DNA of 64,000 nucleotides, taken from Annulohypoxylon bovei var. microspora (Eukaryota; Ascomycota; Sordariomycetes; Xylariales; Hypoxylaceae). Shown here in pieces: positions 1 to 11,849 of this stretch. Every line of letters starts with the position of its first letter. Positions within the stretch are counted from its first letter, which is position 1. The translations under genes were made by a program, and so were the position numbers. The stretch is taken from positions 124,001 through 188,000 of the forward strand of contig MU405246.1 in NCBI GenBank assembly GCA_022836615.1. The letters run 5' to 3'. The notes under the pieces were generated by a model, which was not told where the DNA came from, made no database searches, and saw nothing but the letters and a program-made list of their open reading frames with translations.

Positions 1-2271
1 TCTCAGCTCTTACCAGCCTCTCTCAACTAGGCAAGGTAATAGTGCTCATCTGCAAGCACCTTGTGAGACGGGAATGACGATGTCGATACCTGCATATACA
101 GCAGATCCGCTACCGACAATTCCATTTAGAGCTAGTGAATAAAGTATTCTCGTATGCACCATCAAGCTACCCACTAAGTAGTATTACTTAGGTATAGTCA
201 GGTACAACTATGTAGGAGGTAGGCATGGTATCATTCTATTGACACTATGTAATGGCACTATGCCGATCGGTTGTGAGGATGAGAGGGTGTGGATATGGGG
301 ACCCTTGCTCACCAGGGGTTAGGAGTACCGGCAGGCTATGCTTATAACGATGCTGTTACGCCGTGACTCGACAGGTAGGCTGTGGAGATGTTTGCGTGGC
401 CAGGTCACAAACCGAATTTAGGCGGATTCGAGATTTATTCTATACGAAGAAATGCAGACCAGTGCTTACTACAGGCATATGCCAGACACAAATGCTAACA
501 TCGAGAAGCACGCCTCGTTGGCAAATCGAACGGTGATGTGAAGAAAGCAACGCTGATAAGATACTGAGGCTTGGGTAGATAGGCGACGCATCTTCATGGG
601 TTTTATGTAACAGAAGGGTCGATTGATCTAGAACGCCTCCAGCACACAATCGTATGGAACATCGAAAGGACGACTGGCCTTCCAAGCTCGGCAGGTCATC
701 AAGAAACCGCAGGATATTCAACACATTGTCATGGGATCTAATGCTGTCAGGATATCCATCCACGAGCATTACAGGCACCAAGTCCTTGCAAGGCAGCATC
801 TGGAAATTTGGAGGCGCTATCATCGTGATCGAACGATCTCGAGTGGCGAATGCCTACCTACAGTAAGGAAGCTTCGTGATGGCATCAGCCAAGACGGCAC
901 ATTATGTAGGGAGCCATTGGCGATAGCGTAGACTAGGTCTGTTGACTGGCCACATGTGGGACGACAGACACAAAAACTACCGATTGTCTCGTGGAGTTCG
1001 ATATAACGTGGAAAGCTATCAGGCTTCAGACCTAACCTGATCCAGGAGGCGGCCTGGCATCTTGGAACAGCTCACCTAGGAACAGGCCGTTACACTGCTG
1101 GCTAGCAAGCGTATCAAAGTCATTTTGACGGACATGCGTTGAATGCCATAGGCTTGGCTACCAACGTGGATTAACATTTTAGGAATCTGGTATTCCATGA
1201 TGTCCGCGTAACTAAGAAAGCTAGAAAGACGACGTTATCACAAGTTCGACTATGGGTGGTATCCATGAGGCAAAATATAGAGGATATACTAATAGCCAAG
1301 ACATGCATGGGGTAAGATGGAATTGCACATACGTTTGAAGAGGGCGCCGGGGTAGTTATATGTATGTATGTTGCAGGTTGTGTGCCGCAAGTTATGAACT
1401 AGTAGAGTATGCTTGTCTTAGGATAAACTTGATATAGGTAGTGTCGTAAGCCTGAAGATGGGAGTTTTCGCTCCAAGATGTGCTATCCATTAATGTTGAC
1501 GAGTAGTTCGACGCTATTTAGCGGCGATAGGCAGTCCTTAATAGGTATTCGATAGATGCGTAATACGCTGTAGACTAGGTACCTGTACGTATAGGTACTT
1601 AATACCTAGGTATGAAATAGGGGTTGGTTCGCAGTGAGCTCAGACCGAACGTGAAATAGAAATTTTGGCGCAGAACAGGTACCTACTGGATTTTCTCTGC
1701 GACTCCATCAATACATAGGTAGTAGAGGGATGGATGGTTTCATCTCCGTTAAAGCCATCGATACATCGCTTCACACCACCACCTCCCTTTTGGATTTCTA
1801 GGTGGTAGATATTTTTCCCTGGGGTGCCTAGCATCGATGGGACTTAGAGTGGTATGCATTTGAACTTCCGAGCCTGCATAAGCGATCTTTAACGACCCCG
1901 GCTTAATAGAGCTCCAATATTATAGTGCAGGGCACTATGCAGGGCGCTATTGCTTTAGGTCGTAGCGACCCACGAGCTTTCGCGTTCCATCTCGTCACAA
2001 GCTACTTGATACCTACCATTACTTCTCGCGGTTGGTACCTTGCAGGTTGACTGGCAGCTCGCATGTGTTTGAGAGGAAGACTGGAGCTGAGGAAGTCGTC
2101 TTCTCGCTAGTTACCGTGTCATCGCGAATCGCGAATCGCACACTATCATATGTATACTCAGCTCAAGCTGGGAGGTCTTGATTAGTCACGACGATACCAT
2201 ATTGGACCTAATTACCTACTTACCTTCTTGAAGTCGTATCACGAAGGAAGCACTGCCTATACTTGTCAGCA
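1..2271. other. Intergenic, no gene recognised
   Basis: Both strands hold only short open frames without family resemblance, typical composition or credible splice sites. The stretch is rich in TAGGTA/TACCTA words (for example around 1575-1615). The last 100-200 bases presumably carry the promoter and leader of the hydratase gene that follows. Confidence 0.6.
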
Positions 2272-3106
2272 ATGGCGCCGACAGAGATAGAGCCGCCACC
2301 AACCCCAGCTTTCTTAAGGTTATCGTATCCAGCGCCGCGCGTGTTGTTAATACGGATGGACCGCCCGAAAGACTTAAACGCCATGTCTACGGCGGCGCAG
2401 TGGGAGATGGACTCTATCTGGAAATGGGTTGACCTCGAACCCCTTCTAAGCGTAGCCATCATCACAGGAACCGGCCGAGCCTTCTCGGCGGGCGCAGACC
2501 TAAAAGAATGGAACAATTCGATGTCTGGCGATGCGGACCCAAAGAACCGCATGGGAAACTCGCCGGCCTTCAAACCACTGAGTCGTCGGCTCGGCAAGAA
2601 ACCGGTTATCGCAGCGGTTAATGGGTTAGCGATGGGTGCCGGTTGCGAGTTCGCTATTAACTGCGACCTCGTCGTCGCCGCTGAAGACGCCTACTTCGGG
2701 CTGCCGGAAGTGAAGAGGGGAATCGCAGCGATCGGCGGTGCGTTACCGCGACTCATACGTAGCATCGGGTTGCAGAGGGCGTCAGAATTCGCGCTTACCG
2801 GTCGCAACGCCTCAGCGCAGGAGATGTTTCAATGGGGCATAGTTAACAAGATAGTGCCGAAAGAGCACGTAGTGGACGAAGCTATAAAATATGCCGAGCT
2901 CATTGCGAAGAACAGCCCGGATGCGATTATATGCACGCGCGCTGGCTTAAGGCAAGGATGGGAGACGGCGAGCGTGGAGAGAGCAGTGGAATGGACGCTA
3001 GAAAAGGAGTGGGCGGAGCTTCAGAGGGGAGAGAATACCTATCCAAGAGGGCTTGAAGGCGTTCGCTGAGAAGAGGGAACCGAGATGGAGGGGGAGTAGG
3101 CTCTGA
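2272..3106 (+). CDS. Enoyl-CoA hydratase/isomerase family protein, C-terminus frameshifted
   Basis: Crotonase-fold enzyme expected to hydrate or isomerise enoyl-CoA thioesters in fatty-acid or aromatic/branched-chain catabolism. The start is the ATG at 2272; the first frame is uninterrupted to a TGA at 3067-3069 (265 codons) with no intron. Visible family signatures are the oxyanion-hole region GTGRAFSAGADLKEW, the second oxyanion/active-site block NGLAMGAGCEFAINCDLVVA, and LPEVKRGIAAIGGALPRL. The family's usual C-terminal helix (EGLKAFAEKREPRW) is present but in the +1-shifted frame, 3047-3106, ending at TGA 3104-3106. A small indel near 3037-3047 therefore separates body and tail. This is either a real lesion, giving a protein with an altered last few residues, or an assembly error. 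No targeting signal is obvious. It lies upstream of, and in the same direction as, a TRI12-like pump. Confidence 0.85.
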
Positions 3107-4147
3107 GGCCTACACTGTACCTAATATCTCACTGTATTTGAGTCAGGATGCACCCCGAAGAGCTGGAACTGCCCTGTACATGGCATAAACATGCTGTATT
3201 TTAGGGACAGGGAACATTGGATGAATGTTATCAGAAGCAATCGATCATAACCCGTCTTTATGGTTCACGATCGAATTCGTTTCTTGACAAATACGCGATC
3301 CGCACAGACATGCCGGTATCCGATATTAGTAGACCTCTCTTTACATAACAGTGGTCAGAAATTTCGCAATATCATTAAAGATCCAAGGAGCCAGCTCGCT
3401 GGAAGTGATCTTCCCTCGTTTATCTTGTAGGAGTTCGAATCAACTTGTTCGTTCAGGGGTTGCGCTCGCTAAGTGCCGCTTAGCGTATGCAACTAGAAGG
3501 ATTACAAACGGCAGTTCTTCAGCGCTATACCCTAAACTACGGGTAGTACCTCAAAGGCTACTTACTAGCTGAAAGATCCAGGACCCTTTTAATCTCAACT
3601 ACCGTAGCGTCTTAATAGCGATACGATTTACCGAATTAATGATTCATTCGGGTCGATCTCTAGACAAAATCCGACCGGGAATAAAGAGTGTTTTTAAGAT
3701 CGCGCAAAATAGGTTAAATAGGACCCATTAGCTCGAGATTCCCATCAGGGTTATGTTAATAGACCTAGCAGTTGAGCCGTACATGACTCGGTAAGCTCGT
3801 TCATTAGGGTGTTAGCGGACCATGGTTAAAGGGAAATTACCTGGTTTAAACACCAATGTATCAATAAAAAGTGCAAATAAGTGGAACTAAATACCTTCAA
3901 GTCGAATCCGCGTTTAACTTGTTGGGAGGTCGGGATATTTTGTCGTACTACGTAGGTACCTATGGTAAGTTCGAAAAGGAGATCAGCGCGGCTAAATCCG
4001 ATAAAACCATCGATAAAAGCTGAATAAACTACGATGCCGGATTCTTACTTACATAACCCGTCCTCCCACCGTCGATCACTCTTTTCGGCGCCGGAGCCCT
4101 GCTGACAGTGGTTGCTTTCTTTTCCATCATCTATCTACCTCGTCACC
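3107..4147. other. AT-rich spacer, no gene recognised
   Basis: About 1 kb between the hydratase and the pump. No coding resemblance was seen in any frame. The ATG context of the next gene (CACCATGG at 4145-4152) marks its downstream end. Confidence 0.55.
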
Positions 4148-6266
4148 ATGGAGGCCGAAAAGTCTGCGGCGCCCGCTGAGCGACTTGACCAGTTCGAAGA
4201 AGTGGAAGACGATGCCTCGTCAATCAGATCTGCCGCGCGCGGGGATGATTTGCCGGAGGGGTATTTCTACTCCATTGAAGTCCTCGGGGCCGTGGCTGTG
4301 AGTCTTTTCGCAGTCTATGTTTAGGAGTGCTCGTCGAGACTAATTAGACTATCAGGGTTTCTGCTTGTCCACTGTATCAGCTTTCATATTTCTACTTTTT
4401 CCGACCAATGTATTAACATACATCAACGCAGATATAGGTAAGTTCAAAAGGCAATAAAGGTGGAGAGAGCTATGTTGGAACAACATCGAATTAGGTCCTA
4501 GCCCTTATATCGCATGGGTCAACATTGCCCGCACTCTCGCTCTGTCCTTTACATACACGATTCTCGGCCGGTTATCTGATCTTTTCGGGCGGCGATGGTT
4601 TTTTATCGGCGGCAATGTCGTTGCTCTCGTCGGCATAATTGTGTGCTCGGCCGCACAGAATGTGAACAGCTTGATTATAGGTAGTGCGATCTACGGACTA
4701 GGAGAAACAGTCCAGTTGAGTTTCAACGTAGCTGTAGGTGAACTGGTACCTAACAAGTCCCGACCGATGGTTATATCATTGATATTCGCAACAAATGCAC
4801 CAATTGCTGGAATCGGCACCCCGGTCCTATGATCGGTAAGCTGTCGCGGAAGTGCATCAGATTCAAAACTAATAACTGACATCTACGTAAGCTCGAGCTA
4901 TGTTGCAAAACCTGAACATGGGTTGGAGGTGGTGCTACTACCTTAACATAATCGTAGTCGCTCTAGCAATAGTATTGCTATTCTTCTTTTATCACCCGCC
5001 GACGTTTGACCTCTTGCACGAGCGAAAGACCAAGCTACAGATGCTTAAACAGCTTGACTGTGAGTTCCAAATCCCCTTTATAGAGTACATACAGCTCATG
5101 AATGAATGCAGACGTCGGTATCTTCTTGTGGACAGCTGGTCTTACTCTGCTGCTACTGGGCGTGAGTTTGGGTGGAACTATCTACCCCTGGAACTCAGCT
5201 ACGATTATTTCTTCAATCGTAATAGGGGTTGCGCTTCTCATTGCGCTCTTTACCTACGAGGCCTTCGCCAAACTCGAGTACCCAGCTATTCCAGTTCAGT
5301 TCTTTGCGAATAGGGGTTTTATCAGTCTTGTTGCTTGCGCCACGGTTGCTACTGTAAGTCATCATCGCACACGCAAAATTAACAACTAATTGGGTCTAGA
5401 TGTCCTATTATTCAGCCGTGCTATTATGGCCTCAACAAGTCAAGGCGCTGTATACCATGGACATCACATACGGAGGTTGGGTGTCGGTAAGACTTCCTAG
5501 GTTACAATAGGGTAATGATCAAGTAACTAACCTGTAAATACAGTGCACCGTTGCTAGCGCTACGGCGCTTGGCCAAGCATTTGGTGGCTTCTTCGTAAAA
5601 TGGGGAGGTAACGTTCGGAATTGGATCATATTCTCGACTTTCTCTATGGTAGCATTTGTCGGTGCCTGCGCCTCGCTTACCCCCGATACGCTAAATGCTG
5701 GAATTGCTTTTACCATGATCGGACCCTTCTTCGTTGGCGTTATCGAAGTGTGTGCCCTTGCGCTAGCTCCTCTCTTCTGCAGACCGGTCGACATCGGTCT
5801 TGCTTCCGGGTTGTTGGCTTCGATCCGTTCAGCTGGTGGCTCTATTGCCGTGTCAGTCTACAGCAGCATCCTGTCAAACCGCCTTGCGACCACGGTACCT
5901 GCTAACGTCGGGCCAGCCGCGGTGGCAGCTGGTCTTTCTGAAGACAACGTCCCTGCTCTCGTTGCCTCCATACTGAAAAGCAAACTTGGTAGTTTCCCCG
6001 GATTGACTCCTGAAATCCAAGCCGCTGTCACCTCGGCCCTGCCGACCGCATATTCGCAGGCTTTCAAGACAGTGTACCTGGCTAGTCTTGGGTTTGGAGC
6101 TATTGCTATCGTCGGTTGCCTATTTTCTAAGGATGCTCAGAAACATCTTACCGATAAAGTTCAGCGTAAGATGAATGGGAAGGTAACCGAGAAAGACAGT
6201 CTAGAATCTGTATCGTCATGGAATGGGAGTTTAACAGAGAAAAAAAGACATAGCGTAGATGGCTAA
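4148..6266 (+). pseudogene. TRI12-like MFS efflux transporter with a single-base frameshift in exon 3
   Basis: Drug:H+ antiporter of the fungal trichothecene efflux pump (TRI12) type, plasma membrane, about 14 TM segments expected. Seven exons by splice sites and family order: 4148-4297, 4356-4437, 4495-4835, 4892-5059, 5112-5353, 5400-5486, 5544-6266. Landmarks in order: LPEGYFYS before TM1, TYINADIGPSPYIAWVN, GRLSDLFGRRWFFIGG (MFS loop motif), GELVPNKSRP, GWRWCYYLN, LLFFFYHPPTFDLLHERK, LWPQQVKALYT. Exon 3 reads correctly to GIGTP, hits a stop in that frame, and resumes in a frame that needs one more base (GPMIARAMLQN across the next intron). The likely site is the C4 run at 4819-4822. The exon sum is 1793 nt, one short of 598 codons, so this is the only break seen. 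Either a young pseudogene or a homopolymer sequencing error. Nothing shows the substrate. Confidence 0.82.
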
Positions 6267-7444
6267 AAACCCCTTAAGTATCCGGAAGTCTCCGATGTTC
6301 TCACCAAAAGTCACAACTTACCAACTTCGCAACGCAATTATAAAAGTCACAATAAATTGTAAAAAATCAATTTAAATAACTCTCATATAGCGAATTGAGT
6401 TGAAATGGTTATACCGACATGGCTTCCAAATTGGATTTGTATTGTGTCTTGTATGATTACATACAAAATCAACGCAATACTTTTCCCACCGAGCGTTTTA
6501 AGAAAAAAGTGAGTTTTAATAAGTGCTTATGTAAAAGAGTGCTTATGTAAAAGAGTGCTTATGTAAAAGAGTGCTTATGTAAAAGAGTGCTTATGTAATA
6601 AATAGGTACTTCCAGTACGTAAAGAATGTGCTTACGTAAAATGTACTAGGGTAGAAGACATTGCTTAGTCAATTCAATTAGGGGTGATTAGGTAAGCTTC
6701 AATCGAAGAGAGCGAACAGCTCTTAGGACTTGACTTAAATTGGAACCTTGTTTTAATCAAAGCATCGTTCTGTTTAATAACGTACCTTAATGAAACGTTC
6801 ATCTTTTTGTACCCTTTCCATTTATCGAAACTTGATTCTTTAAGAAGACCGCTAGTTCGTGATGTAAAAAGGGTACCATAAGGTTAAAAGGGGGAGTGTA
6901 TTATATAATCAACAGTCAGAGTTAAGTTTAGTTAAGCCTTTATGAAAGCCAATCGCAACTTCGACTTTATTTCCATTGCGCTTCGATTCAACTGAAATTT
7001 ACTTCGTTAAACATCGTGGGTTTGTATGTATAAAAGATATAGGCTATATTTATAACTAAAAATACTTCACTTAATCTTCTTTAAAGCTTTTCGAAAGAAC
7101 TCATTAATGGTTGACCTATTATTGTCATATAGTTAGGGAGTTTCTCCCACCTAACTCCTTTGTCGAAAAACGAGTTCATACATAATACCGGGGAAAGTGC
7201 TACCGACGGGTCGACCCGAACCCATCCGGCTATATGTGGGGGACTATTCCGATCTAACCGCCCCTTCCACTCCGATTCCGGCCGGGCGGGCCTGCCCTTA
7301 TCTATAACCCATCGCAAAAGGCCACTGGAGCAGATAGGTAAAAAGAGATGTCTTCGACTTGTTATTTTTATATCATTACGAGCTCTTGAAGATAGTATCA
7401 GTTATAATTCCACTTCCTGTCTCGACATAACTCCTGAAAATTAA
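6267..7444. other. AT-rich spacer with a short tandem array
   Basis: Very AT-rich 1.2 kb between the pump and the amidase. Apart from the 16-bp tandem repeat at 6523-6600 nothing recognisable was seen. The composition could fit RIP-like decay, but no second copy is available to test that. Confidence 0.55.
6523..6600. repeat. Tandem repeat, 16-bp unit x ~4.9
   Basis: Four perfect copies of GTGCTTATGTAAAAGA start at 6523, 6539, 6555 and 6571; a fifth, partial copy at 6587-6600 diverges at its end. A related word, GTGCTTACGTAAAA, recurs near 6628, which suggests older diverged units downstream. Confidence 0.95.
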
Positions 7445-8940
7445 ATGGAACCTTATCAGTTAACAGCATCTCAAGCTCTTGCGAAGCTCAAAGATGGTTC
7501 GTTGACAGTTGAAGAATATGCTCGCTCGCTACTCGCGCGGATTGATAAGAGAGATGCCGCTGTGCAGGCTTGGGCATATCTTGACCCCGACTATGTGGTT
7601 CAACAGGCCAAGCAGCTCGATTCCGTGGCGCCAGAAAAGCGAGGACCTCTTCATGGCGTAGCCATTGCAGTCAAGGATATTATGTATACCAAAGGTTTCA
7701 CCCTTTCTATATCCTTTGTTCCCCTAGCAATACTCATTCTTCATAGATATGCCAACCCAACATAACTCCCCGATTTACGAAGGAGATGAACCAAAGCTCG
7801 ATGCCGCGTCTATCATCACTTTGCGCCATGCGGGTGCATTAATTCTTGGTAAGACACTCTTACCGTAGATTGTAAGGATTAGAGGTAAAAGATCAAAGTT
7901 TTTAATTCGGACAGGTAAATCGACTACAACCGAGTTTGCATCAATTACAACTGGGCCGAAAACACGGAATCCCCACGATATAACACGCACTCCTGGCGGC
8001 TCGTCCTCGGGATCTGCGGCTGCTGTAGGGGATTTCCAAGCACCTATTGGATTGGGTACGCAGACAGGCGGGAGTACTATTCGTCCGGGTTCATTCAATG
8101 GCATCTATGCTTTCAAGCCGACATGGAACTCTATTAGTCGCGAGGGTCTAAAGATATACTCTCTTATCCTCGACACGATCGGTTTCTTTTCTCGGAGTGT
8201 AGATGATCTCATGCTACTTTCCGACGTCTTCGATCTCGAGGATGATACCCCTCCGAGTAACGACTTCTCGATTAAAGGGGCTAAATTCGCGCTGCTAAAG
8301 ACGATGATATGGCCACAAGCGGGACCCGGTACGATTGCAGCATTAGAGGCCGGCGCCAAGTTACTGAGAGACCACGGTGCAGAAGTCGAAGAGATCGAGT
8401 TACCTCCCGAGTTCGACCAGTTGCCGGAATGGCACGGCACAGTACTGCGCACTGACGGACGACCAACGTTTCTGCCCGAGTATCGTGTTGCTAAGGATAA
8501 ACTAGCACCTTTCCTAGTTAACCACGTCGAAAATGAGTATAACATATCGAGGGCCGCTCAGCTCGAGGCATTTGATGGTGTCGCTTCTCTAAGACCTAGG
8601 ATTGATGAGATCGCCAGCAAATACGCTGCCATTCTCACACCTAGCGTGGTAGATGAAGCGCCCGCAGGTACAGAATCTACTGGGAGTCCAGCATTTAATG
8701 CTATTTGGACGGTGAGTTACGATCTCTAAATACTCGGAGGAAGATTGCTCATTCTTTAATTATGTTTAGGCCCTTCATACACCTGTGACGAACATTCCAG
8801 GCTTTAAGGGAGAGAACGGATTGCCGGTGGGCTTATCGTTGGTTGCGCCGAGATACCATGATAGACATTTGCTTGTGGTCTCTAAAGCTGTAGGAGAAAT
8901 ATTTGAAGCTGAAGGCGGATGGAAACGCCAAGTCCACTAA
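7445..8940 (+). CDS. Amidase (amidase signature family)
   Basis: Hydrolyses carboxamide C-N bonds by the Ser-cisSer-Lys mechanism; the substrate cannot be told. Four exons, 7445-7694, 7747-7848, 7915-8711 and 8770-8940, give 439 aa with all phases consistent. The start is the ATG at 7445. Catalytic residues fall where the family expects them: Lys77 in AVAVKDI-like context (AIAVKDIM), cis-Ser147 in the GGSSSGSAAA loop, and nucleophile Ser171 in GTQTGGSTIRPGS. The 24-residue Ser-Ser spacing matches other signature amidases. The protein is slightly shorter than many fungal members (500-560 aa), mainly in the middle. No signal peptide, so probably cytosolic. It is intact, unlike the two genes to its left, and sits between a pump and an FAD monooxygenase, consistent with a small degradative locus. 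Confidence 0.88.
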
Positions 8941-9916
8941 TAACTACGAGCTTATTCTCTTAGAATTGTTCAACCGTCCGCAACGCTGCTGATTACTTAG
9001 ATAACTATTATGATCAACTTTTTCTTCCGCAAGATAATCTCATAATTAATCAAATACCTACCTACTTATTTACGACTTAAAACAAATGATTATCGAAAGC
9101 CGAATATACTCGAGAGGATGAATCTAGAAAAAACGGTACGGAGAAACAGATAGGGGTAGGGGTTACAAGCCGGCAAATCTTATAGAAAAGCAGGTATGCC
9201 CCACAATTAGTTCTCCTTTTTATAGCCATCGACCCTACCTAGGACTAGGGAGTGACGCTATTTCAAGTATCGACGCCACATGATCCTTTAGTTCCTAAGC
9301 TAGACTTCGGCGAAAAAAGAACCAACGATGTTTTAAACGTAGGAATTAATCAAATGTGTACGAAGGATTGAGACTTACCTATGTTTGGTAGCCAATTTTG
9401 CTGCCTTTGGATGTTGAAGGTGGCATGATAATGAACTCATCATCAAATACCTAACTACTCGGTAGAACTTAGTGCCGGCAGGTATGCAAAGTTGAACGCT
9501 GCCTGTCAATTTCCATGAATCTCCCTATTTTTTCTCTATAGGGATGAATGACATCACTGTAGGAATCGACTTGTCCATCAGGCCTTTCAGCCGGCCGCGA
9601 GATCGTGAAACCGTGTACCCCAAACACAGGCATCTCCAACCATGCAGGGACTTGCATCTAGGCTGCGGGGAAGCGTGTCGGCTCGATCTTATTAACCCGA
9701 CCTGTGGTTTCGGCAAGTGTACGGAGCGCTCACCAAAGTCGGGGTTCGGGGAACTAGACCTTACCTACCTAGGCAAACTTGACGAGAGTATACCAAGAAT
9801 GAACTACCCAAAGCTGCACCACCGCGTTTTATCTCACTTCACCCCGCGTCTCTCTTCCTTGTGCAGCAATTCCTTTCTCGACACATCGAGTAGAAGCAAG
9901 CTATCTGTCAAGAATC
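8941..9916. other. Intergenic, upstream of the FAD monooxygenase
   Basis: No gene recognised. A 129-codon open frame at 9544-9933 overlaps the start of the next gene, shows no family resemblance and is taken as leader sequence. Confidence 0.55.
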
Positions 9917-11388
9917 ATGTCGCGTCCATTTGAAAAGGTAGAGTACCGAATATATGCTTGATCATATATAACCTCTCCCCCTTTTTGAAGATAATGTAAC
10001 CATTGGCTAATATGAGCGATGCTATTAGGTAGTTATCGTGGGAGCTGGACCCTCGGGTCTACTGCTCGCGCTCCTCTTATCTAAGCACGGAATCCCCGTT
10101 GAGATTTTGGAAGCGTCCCACGAATTGGACAAGCAGCCGCGCGCGGCGATCTACGGGTCCCCCGCCATCCCGGATCTGCGCCGGGCGGGCGTCATCGACG
10201 AGATCCGCCGGCGGGGTATGAGTCCGACGTCCATGTGCTGGCGACGGTTCGAGGACCACAGCTTGATCGCTGGTATGGACGCTCAGGTCTTGGAAAACAT
10301 CAACGGCGAGGATATGCGCATGGCCTGTCTGGTCCTGGACCAGCTGGACGAGCTGATGCTCGAGGAGTTCCTGACGAAGTACGACGGCAAGATTAGTTGG
10401 AAGCACAAGGTTGTCGGTACAGGCCAGGACGAAAAACAAGCCTGGGTCGACGTCGAGACTCCGGAGGGCAACAAGAAAGTCTACGGCTCTTACGTGATTG
10501 GATGTGATGGTGCGGGAAGCGCTGTTAGGAAATCTCTCTTCGGCGAGGAGTACCCTGGGTTTACTTGGGAGAGACAGATCGTAGCGACAAACGTAAGTGC
10601 TTTCAATTCTTGTTGCACCAAATTATGGCGAATTCCTTGAATAACGACTAACCTGAACATATAGATCTACTACGATTTTACCAAGTATGGATTTAAAGAC
10701 TCCAATTTCATCTTGCATCCTGATCATTTCTATGTGAGTTTTCGCCCCCCTGCGTGCAACCCTAAAAGAGGGGGCAATTGATCCTAAAAACACCAACTTA
10801 CACGGAAATATGTAGATGGCAGCTAGGCTCACGAACGACGGACTCTACAGAGTGACGTACGGCGAATCTCCCGGCTTGACCTGGGAGCAGATGCAAGAGC
10901 GACAACCGTGGAAATTCGAGCTAATGTTGCCCGGCCACCCCAAACCAGACCAGTACAACCTGGTCAGCATGTCTCCTTATAGGATGCACCAACGTTGCGC
11001 GCCTAAGTTCCGCGTAGGCCGGATCCTGCTAGCCGCCGACTCGGCTCACCTATGCAACCCGTGGGGAGGGATGGGGATTACGGGCGGATTCGTCGACGTC
11101 GGCGGACTATACGACTGCCTCTCGGGGATCTGGGATGGAAAGGCAGACGAATCGATCCTAGATCTGTACAGCGAGAAGCGGATCGAGAAGTGGAAGACGG
11201 TTATCGATCCCATCTCGCAGAGCAACTTCCGCCGCGTGTCCGACAGCGACCCGGATACTCTTATGGAGCGCGATCCTGTGATGCGCGCGTGTAAGGATGC
11301 CGAAAACGACCTTGAGAAACAGAAGGGGATGTACCTGTCCTTCTTTGACATGAAGTACGATTTCACCCAGCATTATAAGACAGCGTAA
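9917..11388 (+). CDS. FAD-dependent monooxygenase (aromatic hydroxylase type)
   Basis: Flavoprotein hydroxylase of the PHBH/pentachlorophenol monooxygenase fold, which uses NAD(P)H and O2 on an aromatic or polyketide-like substrate. Four exons, 9917-9937, 10029-10592, 10665-10733 and 10816-11388, encode 408 aa; the first exon holds only seven codons before a 91-bp intron. Motifs: the Rossmann GxGxxG as VGAGPSG (residues 11-17), the DG motif in GCDGAGSAVRKS, and the ribityl-binding GRILLAADSAHLCNPWGGMG followed by GGFVDVGGL. No signal peptide or TM anchor, so cytosolic. It lies convergent with the following transporter gene and could act with the neighbouring P450, but no backbone synthase is in view. 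Confidence 0.88.
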
Positions 11389-11849
11389 TAGAGTGGAGGT
11401 AGAGGCGGGAAGATAGGCATTTGGTTGCAATCTACCTATTTATTTCATTAGCTTGTGTCGAGTCTCATCTGTGTGCATATTAGACTATCTAGAGAAGCCG
11501 GTCGAATTTCATGGCATTATTCCGCACATTTAACTCAATGCGCTAAGGCTTCATATCTCAATCCACAATTAGTGACTCTCACTTAACCAACCAAACTCGT
11601 TTTTTTAATACCAGCGCTATTTTAAATAGTAGAAGACCCCATGATGAAATCCGTATCCTGAATTTTCCATAAGCCAAAACAAGAGAAAATAGGGTATCAT
11701 TTTTGTCCCGAATAATTATACAACTAGAGGTCTGATCCATAGTTGAAATGCATGCCTTAGGTACACAGCTTAGGCGTTGACCCCAACTAAAAGCAACCCT
11801 TATTACCGGGGGCGTTGCGGGGAATTTAGATCATCGAGTGCCTAGCAAT
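11389..11849. other. Convergent 3' spacer
   Basis: About 460 bp between the 3' ends of two convergent genes; AT-rich, no structure or gene seen. It presumably holds both polyadenylation regions. Confidence 0.6.

Noticed and set aside
9544..9933. 129-codon frame upstream of the FAD monooxygenase
   Set aside because: Overlaps the real start codon in another frame and resembles nothing; probable leader sequence.
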